Positions 52,561 to 60,081 of a stretch of 64,000 bases of DNA are shown piece after piece. The notes beneath the pieces were generated by a model. The model was given only the letters and a program-made list of their open reading frames with translations. It had not been told where the DNA came from and made no database searches. Origin of the DNA: CAZQQU01 sp964595625 (GTDB taxonomy: Bacteria > Bacteroidota > Bacteroidia > Flavobacteriales > Flavobacteriaceae); contig CAZQQU010000008.1 in NCBI GenBank assembly GCA_964595625.1, positions 1 to 64,000 on the forward strand, given 5' to 3'. Position 1 is the stretch's first letter. Every line of letters begins with the position of its first letter. The position numbers and the translations under genes are program-made.

Positions 52561-52901
52561 TTTTTAGTGTGTTTAATAGGGTTAGGTTCACCACCAGCTT
52601 TTGCGGCGTTTTTTTGATCGAATTCATTTCCTGAAAAGGCAGCATTTGAATGGGATTTTGATGTAACCAAAATCGCATATACCTCAATGGCCATCCCGAT
52701 TAAAATAAGTGCCGGAGCCAATCGAATTCGACGCCAACTGTAAATTTCAGGATTAAAAACTTGGGGGTCCTCACTACCTCCGCCCATCATTAGTAAAAAA
52801 CCAATAGCGATAAATGCCAACCCAATTAACATCCAAGTATAATTTTTTCTCTCAAAAATCAATTGGGGTTTGTTTTCTGCTTTTACTTTTTGTTCGCCCA
52901 T
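52557..52901 (-). CDS. DUF3098 membrane protein
   Basis: 114 residues with two membrane helices (about 25-42 and 65-84), separated by GGGSEDPQVFNPEIYSWRRI, the conserved DUF3098 core. The function is unknown. In Bacteroidota it lies between ftsX and uppP, as here, which suggests a role in envelope or cell division. Its stop codon overlaps the uppP start. Confidence 0.88.
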   Translation of the reverse strand: MGEQKVKAENKPQLIFERKNYTWMLIGLAFIAIGFLLMMGGGSEDPQVFNPEIYSWRRIRLAPALILIGMAIEVYAILVTSKSHSNAAFSGNEFDQKNAAKAGGEPNPIKHTKK

Positions 52902-52990
52902 AATTTTAAGTTAATTGTAAAAATACAAATCGCAACCTACGCATTTAGTTTGACTCGGGATGTAATTTAGCGGTTTCCACTGGATTTTAT

Positions 52991-53866
52991 CTAATACAAA
53001 TCGTCTGTTCTCAAATTCAGATAACGTTGTGTTGCTATAAAAGTACTGATATAGGTTATTACTATTCCCAAAGCAAAAATGGTGATAAACAGACCACCAA
53101 TTACCCATGGTTGGTCGGTAAATTTGAGTTCGGGAAAGGTTTTATCTAAATAATATAAAGCAACCGCCACACCAATTATAGCCAGTACTGAACCAATAAT
53201 TCCCAATCGGACGCTACGCCACACAAATGGTTTTCGTATAAAACTTTTGGTAGCACCCACCATTTGCATCGTCTTAATAGTAAAACGGTTTGAATACACC
53301 GAAAGCCGTATGGAGCTATTAATCAACAACACTGCAATAAATGTAAACAACCCACTTAAAATCAATATCCACAAACTCATTCGATTGACATTATCGTTGA
53401 GCAAAGGTACCAAGGGTTTATCGTATACCACCTCATCTACAAATACTTGAGCAGCAATTTCGGTAGTAATTTCTTCGATAAGTTCCGGGGTAACAAAGTC
53501 TGCTTTTAGACGTACGTCTATAGAATTCAACAGCGGATTGTCGCCTATATGCTCGATAAAGTCCTCGCCCAAAGTTGCTGACAAATCACTAGCAGCGTCT
53601 TCTTTGGATACGTACTCAGCACTTTTGGTATATTCGGCTAAAGCCAAACTTTTCTGCAATTGATTAATTTCTACTTCCTTGGCATTATTTTTTAAATAAA
53701 TAGTCAAAGGAACTTGTTCTTTAAAATAATCGGCCACTTTCTTGGTATTGATTACTAACAAGCCCAACAACCCTAATAAAAACAAAACCAGAGTAATACT
53801 CAATACTACCGAAAAATAGGAAGAAATCAACCGGCGTTTTTGATATTTTTCAAAAGACTTACTCAT
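52991..53866 (-). CDS. ftsX: cell division protein FtsX
   Basis: 291 residues from the ATG at 53866 (MSKSFEKYQKRRL; a TTG two codons earlier is less likely). Four membrane helices: one near the N-terminus (about 18-40), a periplasmic domain (about 45-160), then three more (about 165-285). The conserved MVGATKSFIRKPF loop is present. FtsX pairs with the ATPase FtsE, which is not in the window, and controls peptidoglycan hydrolases at division. Confidence 0.93.
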   Translation of the reverse strand: MSKSFEKYQKRRLISSYFSVVLSITLVLFLLGLLGLLVINTKKVADYFKEQVPLTIYLKNNAKEVEINQLQKSLALAEYTKSAEYVSKEDAASDLSATLGEDFIEHIGDNPLLNSIDVRLKADFVTPELIEEITTEIAAQVFVDEVVYDKPLVPLLNDNVNRMSLWILILSGLFTFIAVLLINSSIRLSVYSNRFTIKTMQMVGATKSFIRKPFVWRSVRLGIIGSVLAIIGVAVALYYLDKTFPELKFTDQPWVIGGLFITIFALGIVITYISTFIATQRYLNLRTDDLY

Positions 53867-54031
53867 ATCCAATGGGAATAGGGACGTAAAAATACGAAAC
53901 CAAATGAAACTTTACGAATAAGTTGATTTATTTTGGAAAGGTATTTTTTGAATGAATTGGAAGAACTTCAAATTAAATTACCGCTAGAATGCCCCTACTT
54001 TTAAATTCACCTACTAAATCTTTCTAAATAA

Positions 54032-54062
54032 TTGCTATTTCATAGTCGGATAATTACCTTTG
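54032..54062 (+). promoter_or_regulatory. glutaryl-CoA dehydrogenase promoter
   Basis: TTG at 54032-54034 and TACCTTTG at 54055-54062, 20 bp apart, match the Bacteroidota -33/-7 consensus. The predicted leader is about 20 nt. Confidence 0.65.
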
Positions 54063-54088
54063 TCGTTCCAATTTTATCGATTTAATTT

Positions 54089-55267
54089 ATGAAACCAGAC
54101 CTGTTTGAAGCCCCGGATTATTACCTGTTAGACGAACTTTTAACGGAAGAACATAAACTTGTACGCGACGCAGCCCGCGAATGGGTGAAACGCGATGTAT
54201 CGCCCATTATTGAAGAGTACGCTCAAAAAGCCGAATTTCCTACCCAGATTATCCAAGGTTTGGCCGAAATTGGTGCTTTTGGCCCCTACATACCGGTGGA
54301 GTATGGCGGTGCAGGTTTGGATCAAATTGCCTACGGATTGATAATGCAAGAAATCGAACGAGGCGATAGCGGCGTACGCTCTACAGCCTCGGTCCAATCG
54401 TCTCTTGTGATGTATCCTATTTGGAAATACGGAACCGAAGAACAGCGTCAAAAGTACCTGCCCAAATTGGCCAGCGGCGAATGGATGGGCTGTTTTGGCC
54501 TCACGGAGCCCGACCACGGTTCGAATCCCGGAGGGATGGTGACTCATTTTAAAGATATGGGCGACCATTATTTACTGAATGGTGCCAAGATGTGGATAAG
54601 CAACGCCCCATTTGCACAAGTAGCTGTGGTGTGGGCTAAAGATGAAAATGGCCGTGTCCATGGTCTGCTTGTCGAGCGCGGTATGGAAGGCTTCTCCACA
54701 CCCGAAACCCATAATAAATGGTCCTTACGGGCCTCAGCCACCGGGGAATTACTCTTTGACAACGTCAAAGTTCCCAAAGAAAACCTATTACCCGGAAAAT
54801 CAGGTTTGGGTGCTCCGCTAGGATGCTTGGATTCCGCCCGATACGGTATCGCTTGGGGAGCCATCGGAGCAGCGATGGACTGTTATGATACGGCGTTGCG
54901 CTATGCCAAAGAACGAATACAATTTGGAAAACCCATCGGTAGTTTTCAGTTGCAACAAAAAAAATTGGCCGAAATGATAACCGAAATCACCAAAGCCCAA
55001 TTATTGACTTGGCGATTGGGAGTCTTGCGAAACGAAAATCGAGCCACCTCAGCGCAAATTTCTATGGCCAAACGAAATAATGTAGAAATGGCATTACACA
55101 TCGCCCGAGAAGCTCGACAAATACTCGGTGCTATGGGAATCACAGGCGAATATAGTATCATGCGCCATTCGATGAATTTAGAAAGTGTAATTACTTATGA
55201 AGGTACGCACGATATCCATTTATTGATTACTGGATTAGACATCACCGGCTTCAACGCTTTTAAATAG
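54089..55267 (+). CDS. gcdH: glutaryl-CoA dehydrogenase-like acyl-CoA dehydrogenase
   Basis: 392-residue FAD enzyme. RSTASVQSSLVMYPI matches the substrate-binding Arg/Ser segment of glutaryl-CoA dehydrogenase, LTEPDHGSNPGGM is the family's FAD motif, and TYEGTHDIHLL contains the catalytic Glu. Such enzymes oxidise and decarboxylate glutaryl-CoA to crotonyl-CoA in lysine and tryptophan breakdown. It differs from the other dehydrogenase at 20406-21572 in catalytic Glu position. It is a single gene with promoter and terminator. Confidence 0.92.
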   Translation: MKPDLFEAPDYYLLDELLTEEHKLVRDAAREWVKRDVSPIIEEYAQKAEFPTQIIQGLAEIGAFGPYIPVEYGGAGLDQIAYGLIMQEIERGDSGVRSTASVQSSLVMYPIWKYGTEEQRQKYLPKLASGEWMGCFGLTEPDHGSNPGGMVTHFKDMGDHYLLNGAKMWISNAPFAQVAVVWAKDENGRVHGLLVERGMEGFSTPETHNKWSLRASATGELLFDNVKVPKENLLPGKSGLGAPLGCLDSARYGIAWGAIGAAMDCYDTALRYAKERIQFGKPIGSFQLQQKKLAEMITEITKAQLLTWRLGVLRNENRATSAQISMAKRNNVEMALHIAREARQILGAMGITGEYSIMRHSMNLESVITYEGTHDIHLLITGLDITGFNAFK

Positions 55268-55269
55268 TA

Positions 55270-55293
55270 AAATTCCCGCCCAAGCGGGAATTT
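55270..55293 (+). terminator. terminator after gcdH
   Basis: AAATTCCCGC-CCAA-GCGGGAATTT followed by TTTT, directly after the stop codon. Confidence 0.92.
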
Positions 55294-55335
55294 TTTTATA
55301 AAAATAAATTTTAAATTCTCAGGGAAGATTTCTCA

Positions 55336-55803
55336 CTAAACCTTTTTGAGGCTTTTATTATCTTCAGCAAACCATTCAGCATAACTGTTGTCGGTTTCTT
55401 GTAACCGAAGTGCGTACAAAGATATATTTTTGGGAAGACGTCTTTTAATCCGATTGGAAAAATCAATAATCAAATTTTCACTGGTAGGTTGGTAATCTAC
55501 CAAAATAACATTGTGCCCACTTTTTTCCAATTCTAAAGCCAAGTGAATATGCGGAGTATTTTGATTAAAAACCGTCGCGTGATCAAAAATATCCACAATT
55601 TCTTCCTTAACAATCGCTTTTAAATCAGTAAAATCAATGACCATTCCGTACTTAACGTGCTGTGGGTCGGTAATGGGCTGACCAATAACGGTAACAAAAA
55701 GTTTGTAGCTGTGACCATGCACGTTACGACATTTGCCGTCATAGCCATATAAGGCGTGGCCGGTTTCAAAAGTAAATCGTTTGGTAATGCGGATGGTACT
55801 CAT
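55336..55803 (-). CDS. queD: 6-carboxytetrahydropterin synthase (QueD family)
   Basis: 155 residues. QueD makes 6-carboxytetrahydropterin, an early step in queuosine synthesis. The zinc-binding histidines lie in FETGHALYG and NVHGHSYKLFV, and a Cys in DGKCRNVHG is at the catalytic position of the family. The C-terminal SLYALRLQETDNSYAEW holds the conserved substrate-binding Glu. A related 6-pyruvoyl-tetrahydropterin synthase cannot be fully excluded. Confidence 0.9.
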   Translation of the reverse strand: MSTIRITKRFTFETGHALYGYDGKCRNVHGHSYKLFVTVIGQPITDPQHVKYGMVIDFTDLKAIVKEEIVDIFDHATVFNQNTPHIHLALELEKSGHNVILVDYQPTSENLIIDFSNRIKRRLPKNISLYALRLQETDNSYAEWFAEDNKSLKKV

Positions 55804-56151
55804 AAGGCAAAGATAGATAGAAAAAGGAAAATAATAGCTACGTTTAACAAGTAACCAGCCTTCTGATCTTTAACGTATGGCATTTACGATAAGCCAAGCA
55901 TAAAGAAACCGGGTATTAAGGAGCCTATACAATAAATCATAAAATTTTTAAAAAAATAATTTTAATCCATTTTTTCTGATTAAAATCAATTAATTTACCT
56001 AAAATAATACTACCTTTGAAAAAAACCGCCTGCAGTTTACCATCGGAAACCCGTAGAATAATCGTTAATTTTTTTTTCGCTCTTGAAAAAAACCGATCTT
56101 AAACTACCAACTCTTGGGTGATGTCTTTTTAGTAAAAAAATTCAAAAAAAG
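55804..56151. other. 348-bp divergent region upstream of queD and the 110-residue protein
   Basis: AT-rich and non-coding. A -7 box TACCTTTG lies at 56011-56018 on the plus strand, leaving a leader of about 130 nt before the ATG at 56152. No strong hairpin was found in that leader. Confidence 0.6.
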
Positions 56152-56484
56152 ATGGGTATGACAGATAAAAAGAATTACAGTTACGACACTTTGAGTGAAG
56201 CCGTGAACGACTTGATAAGAAGGGGCTATACGGTTGATTTTCTAAAAATGAAAGAAAACAATAACCTGGTTTGGCAAGGAAAAGACTTAGAACTTTCCCC
56301 AGAAGAATTTGTCATCGATGAATTATATCGATTTGAAGGAATGACAGATCCTGGTGATGAAAGTATTGTTTTTGCCATTTCTTCCCCAGTTCATGCACTC
56401 AAAGGTATTGTCATCAATAGCTATGGTGCAGATTATGGGTACCGCTCCTCCCGATTAGTCAAGTATTTAAAACACCCCCAATAA
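56152..56484 (+). CDS. small conserved protein, annotated as PRPP synthetase-like in Bacteroidota
   Basis: 110 residues with a repeated hydrophilic alpha/beta pattern: YSYDTLSEAVNDLIRRGYTVDF, then LSPEEFVIDELYRFEGMTDP and VFAISSPVHALKGIVINSYG. Related Bacteroidota proteins are often labelled phosphoribosylpyrophosphate synthetase, but this one is far too short for that enzyme and has no visible PRPP loop, so I would not accept that function. The DUF488 gene begins directly after its stop (TAAATG). Confidence 0.75.
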   Translation: MGMTDKKNYSYDTLSEAVNDLIRRGYTVDFLKMKENNNLVWQGKDLELSPEEFVIDELYRFEGMTDPGDESIVFAISSPVHALKGIVINSYGADYGYRSSRLVKYLKHPQ

Positions 56485-56829
56485 ATGATAACCATCAAAC
56501 GAATATACGACCCGGTAAATCCCGAGGACGGATATCGGGTATTGGTAGATCGATTGTGGCCTCGAGGTATGAGTAAAGCCCGGGCAGCGTTGCATGAGTG
56601 GAATAAAATGATTGCCCCTTCTACCACTTTGAGAACTTGGTACAACCACCAACCGGAGCGATTTGAGCTGTTTAAGGAAAAATATAAATTGGAATTAAAA
56701 CCCCACTTAGATGAATTAAAACGACTCAAAGCTCTTTCCGAAAAACAACCAATTACTTTGTTATATTCGGCCAAAGACACCCAAAGGAATCAAGCGATAG
56801 TGTTAGCAGAACTACTTCAGAACCTCTAA
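56485..56829 (+). CDS. DUF488 family protein
   Basis: 114 residues with the DUF488 signature IKRIYDPVNPEDGYRVLVDR followed by LWPRGMSK, and a C-terminal LLYSAKDTQRNQAIVL. The biochemical function is unknown. It starts at the base after the stop of the preceding small gene, so the pair is translationally coupled. Confidence 0.9.
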   Translation: MITIKRIYDPVNPEDGYRVLVDRLWPRGMSKARAALHEWNKMIAPSTTLRTWYNHQPERFELFKEKYKLELKPHLDELKRLKALSEKQPITLLYSAKDTQRNQAIVLAELLQNL

Positions 56830-56966
56830 GAAAATGGGAAAGTTTTACTGTATTAAAAAATCCTCTTAAACTCCCAACAATTACAAACACAAAACCAGAA
56901 AAATCGGTACTGTTGTTTTTTTGTACTTGATAAAATTCCAGTAAATTTACAGTTTAATCCAAATCC

Positions 56967-58331
56967 ATGCGAATACACTTTATAGCGATCGGTGGCAGTG
57001 CCATGCACAATTTGGCTTTAGCGTTACACCAAAAAGGAGATATAGTCACCGGGAGTGATGACGAAATTTTCGAACCCTCTCGGTCACGCCTACAACAGGC
57101 AGGATTGTTGCCGCAATCTATGGGTTGGTTCCCTGAAAAAATTACCAACCAACTCGACGCAGTCATTTTGGGAATGCATGCCAAATCCGACAATCCTGAA
57201 TTACTCCAAGCGCAACAATTGGGTGTAAAAATCTACTCCTATCCGGAATTTTTATACGAACATGCTAAAAACAAAACCCGCGTGGTGATTGGGGGAAGTC
57301 ATGGCAAAACCACCATTACGGCCATGATACTGCATGTGCTTCAATACCATCAACGGTCAGTGGATTATATGGTTGGGGCACAATTAGAGGGCTTTGAAAC
57401 CATGGTGCATCTCACGGAACACAATGATTTTATAATTTTGGAGGGCGATGAATACTTATCTTCTGCCATTGATCGAAGACCAAAATTTCATTTGTACCGC
57501 CCCAATATTGCTTTACTTAGTGGTATAGCCTGGGACCATATCAATGTGTTTCCCACTTTTGAAAATTATAAAGAACAATTTCAAATTTTTATCGATTCGA
57601 TAGTTCCCGGAGGGAGTATCAATTACAATGAAGAAGATCCACATCTTGAAGAATTGGTGGCTGCTACCACCAATGCCATTCGCAAACTCGGCTACCGAAC
57701 CCCGGAATACACGGTAGAAAATGGCATTACTTACTTACAAACCGATGAAGGACCTCTACCCTTAGAAATCTTTGGACATCACAACCTCAATAATTTGGCA
57801 GGTGCCAAGTGGATTTGCCAGCACCTGGGTGTGGATGAAGCTGATTTTTATGAAGCCATTACTACTTTTAAAGGGGCTTCTAAACGTTTGGAAAAACTAG
57901 TGGATCATACTGGATTTACAGCTTATAAAGATTTTGCCCATGCTCCTTCAAAAGTAGCTGCAACCACCCAAGCAGTCAAACAACAATTTCCCAACCGGAA
58001 GATAATCGCATGTTTGGAATTACATACTTACAGCAGCTTAACCCCTAAATTTTTAAAAGAATATCAGGGATCTCTAGATGCCGCGGATGTAGCTGTGGTG
58101 TTTTATTCACCCGATGCGGTAGCCATCAAACAATTGGATCCTATTAGCGAAAATCAAATTTATGAAGCTTTTCAGCGAAATGATTTGCTAATTTTTACAG
58201 ACCCAGCCACTTTTCAGGATTATTTATTTTCACAACATTTTGACAATACGGTTTTGGTATTGATGAGTAGCGGTAATTATGGAGGCTTGGATTTTGAAAA
58301 ACTGAAATCTTTGGGAAATTCCTATTCATAG
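56967..58331 (+). CDS. mpl: UDP-N-acetylmuramate:L-Ala-gamma-D-Glu-meso-DAP ligase
   Basis: 454 residues of the Mur ligase family. Mpl attaches the recovered tripeptide directly to UDP-MurNAc, a step of peptidoglycan recycling. IHFIAIGGSAMHNLALAL is the UDP-binding start, VIGGSHGKTTITAMIL is the ATP P-loop, and EGDEYLSSAIDRRPKFHLYR is the central-domain signature. The DFAHAPSKVAAT segment sits where MurC has its own conserved block. The Mpl-specific N-terminus separates it from MurC. Confidence 0.94.
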   Translation: MRIHFIAIGGSAMHNLALALHQKGDIVTGSDDEIFEPSRSRLQQAGLLPQSMGWFPEKITNQLDAVILGMHAKSDNPELLQAQQLGVKIYSYPEFLYEHAKNKTRVVIGGSHGKTTITAMILHVLQYHQRSVDYMVGAQLEGFETMVHLTEHNDFIILEGDEYLSSAIDRRPKFHLYRPNIALLSGIAWDHINVFPTFENYKEQFQIFIDSIVPGGSINYNEEDPHLEELVAATTNAIRKLGYRTPEYTVENGITYLQTDEGPLPLEIFGHHNLNNLAGAKWICQHLGVDEADFYEAITTFKGASKRLEKLVDHTGFTAYKDFAHAPSKVAATTQAVKQQFPNRKIIACLELHTYSSLTPKFLKEYQGSLDAADVAVVFYSPDAVAIKQLDPISENQIYEAFQRNDLLIFTDPATFQDYLFSQHFDNTVLVLMSSGNYGGLDFEKLKSLGNSYS

Positions 58332-58362
58332 GGGAATAAGCAATGGTTTTTGACAAACTATT

Positions 58363-58977
58363 TTACTCCCATTCAGTTCCGAAGATTTGCTCAATAAAGT
58401 CGTCCCAATTCCTTCGAGCACTTTGGCGTAAAGCCTCTTTAGCCGCTAAAAAATCCGTCTTATTTTTATCTTGTGAAAGTTTAAATTTACCTTCCCAATG
58501 GGTTATTTCTATTTCAAAAGGGTGTATATAGTTGAGTAGTGCATTCATTTTAGGATGATCGGGTGGGAGTACAAAACCTGAGGAGGAATCTTCTAAAAAT
58601 GCCGTCATCTGAATCAAACTTTCTTTGACCTTTTCGGGTTGATCGATGGGTCTAACTTTCCCCGTCAGGTGAACTATGATATAGTTCCACGTAGGCAATT
58701 GAGGTGTTTTGTATACACTAGGAGAAATATAAGTATCGGGACCTTTAAAAACCACCGTGACCTCATGATCGTTTTGTAAATGCGCAACCTGCGGATTATG
58801 TATATCAATATGAGCAACCAGTCGCTGGGTTGTATGGTTATAAATAACCGGCGTATGGGTGATCAATGGCTGGTTGTGTTGTGCGCTAACTAGCATTCCC
58901 AACGGAAAATGCTCAATTACTGCTATCATTTTTTGACGATCGGTGGTTTGGTGTAGTTTGGGTGGGTATAGAGGCAT
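58363..58977 (-). CDS. FMN-binding negative transcriptional regulator, PaiB-like
   Basis: 204 residues of the PaiB family (split-barrel FMN-binding fold): start MPLYPPKLHQTTD, then HTPVIYNHTTQRLVAHID, VVFKGPDTYISPSVY and PQLPTWNYIIVHLTGKV. PaiB of Bacillus represses protease and sporulation genes; here the substrate or target is not known, and an oxidoreductase role is possible. It follows lipB by 14 bp in the same orientation. Confidence 0.88.
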   Translation of the reverse strand: MPLYPPKLHQTTDRQKMIAVIEHFPLGMLVSAQHNQPLITHTPVIYNHTTQRLVAHIDIHNPQVAHLQNDHEVTVVFKGPDTYISPSVYKTPQLPTWNYIIVHLTGKVRPIDQPEKVKESLIQMTAFLEDSSSGFVLPPDHPKMNALLNYIHPFEIEITHWEGKFKLSQDKNKTDFLAAKEALRQSARRNWDDFIEQIFGTEWE

Positions 58978-58991
58978 AATTAAGAGAGTGT

Positions 58992-59693
58992 TTATGTCCG
59001 TATTTCAGCTTCAAACAACCGGCTAAAATGTGTCATTATTTTTTGCTTTACCTGATTTTCATCCACCTCCTTGACCCCTAGCTCTACGTGCATGGAAGTC
59101 ACTGCCTTTCCGCGAATACCACAAGGCACAATGTGGTCAAAATAGCCCAAATCGGTATTTACATTGAGGGCGAATCCGTGCATGGTTACCCAACGACTGC
59201 TACGCACACCCAAAGCACATATTTTTCGTGCAAAAGGGGTGTCTACGTCCAACCACACCCCCGTTTCACCGGGAGACCGGGTGGCTTGGATACCGTATTC
59301 GGAGAGGGTTAGTATAATAGACTCCTCTAAAAAACGTAAGTATTTATGAATATCAGTAAAAAAATTTTCTAAGTCTAAGATGGGATAGCCCACAATTTGG
59401 CCGGGACCGTGGTAAGTAATATCTCCTCCCCGATTAATTTTATAAAAAGTAGCATTTTTAGCTTTCAGTTCGGCTTCGCCAATTAATAGATGCGACAAAT
59501 CGCCGCTTTTTCCTAACGTATAAACATGCGGATGTTCTACAAAAAGTAAATAATTGGGTGTTTTATCATCTTTTGATTCTCGGCGGTTTCTGATTTTAAT
59601 ATCAATAATATCTTGAAACAACGTTTCTTGGTAGTCCCAAGTTTCTTTATAGTCTTTATGACCTAAATCGCGAAGTATAATTTGTTTGTTCAA
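58992..59693 (-). CDS. lipB: octanoyltransferase
   Basis: 233 residues. LipB moves octanoate from acyl carrier protein to lipoate-dependent enzymes. Signatures are RGGDITYHGPGQIVGYPILD, GVWLDVDTPFARKICALGVR, and the catalytic Cys/Lys in VPCGIRGKAVTSMH. The start is a TTG at 59693 (MNKQIILRDLGHKDYKETW); no in-frame ATG lies close by. YqaE is upstream and the PaiB-like gene downstream, possibly one operon. Confidence 0.94.
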   Translation of the reverse strand: MNKQIILRDLGHKDYKETWDYQETLFQDIIDIKIRNRRESKDDKTPNYLLFVEHPHVYTLGKSGDLSHLLIGEAELKAKNATFYKINRGGDITYHGPGQIVGYPILDLENFFTDIHKYLRFLEESIILTLSEYGIQATRSPGETGVWLDVDTPFARKICALGVRSSRWVTMHGFALNVNTDLGYFDHIVPCGIRGKAVTSMHVELGVKEVDENQVKQKIMTHFSRLFEAEIRT

Positions 59694-59762
59694 AACAGCA
59701 GAATCTATTTGGTTAAGTATTTACAATTCAAGCCGATTTACTTCATACTTGCTGAAGCAGTT

Positions 59763-59930
59763 TTACCGACTGTTGTATTTGGGATTGTTTAAAATGATGA
59801 GTGCGGCGATTACACCGGGTATCCAGCCCATGCACGTGAGAATAAATACAATCAAGACAGAACCACAGCCTTTATCGATCACCGACAAGGGAGGAAAAAC
59901 AATTGCCAAAAGTACTCGCCAGATACTCAT
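59763..59930 (-). CDS. YqaE/Pmp3 family small membrane protein
   Basis: A 55-residue frame on the minus strand from the ATG at 59930: MSIWRVLLAIVFPPLSVIDK, then GCGSVLIVFILTCMGWIPGV and IAALIILNNPKYNSR. Two membrane helices and the PPL(S/A)V and WIPGxIxA motifs are typical of the YqaE/Pmp3 proteolipid family, which is linked to membrane potential and salt stress in yeast and plants. The next gene downstream on the strand is lipB, 69 bp away. The bacterial function is not established. Confidence 0.92.
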   Translation of the reverse strand: MSIWRVLLAIVFPPLSVIDKGCGSVLIVFILTCMGWIPGVIAALIILNNPKYNSR

Positions 59931-60052
59931 TATTAGAAAACTAGGAATGGATTTAACAATACAAAAGTACGAATCTTTCTGAGGAAAATCATATAGAAAT
60001 CAATTTCAATAACACCTTTTGTTTTCAAAAAAATAACTTCTAAAAAATGTGT

Positions 60053-60060
60053 TACTTTTG
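60053..60060 (+). promoter_or_regulatory. lysS -7 box
   Basis: TACTTTTG matches TAnnTTTG and ends 21 bp before the lysS ATG. The -33 element is not clear. Confidence 0.5.
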
Positions 60061-60081
60061 TAGCTTCTAAAATATTTCAAT

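Noticed and set aside
56152..56484. Phosphoribosylpyrophosphate synthetase
   Set aside because: The protein has 110 residues and lacks the PRPP-binding loop; the label seems to be an inherited annotation.
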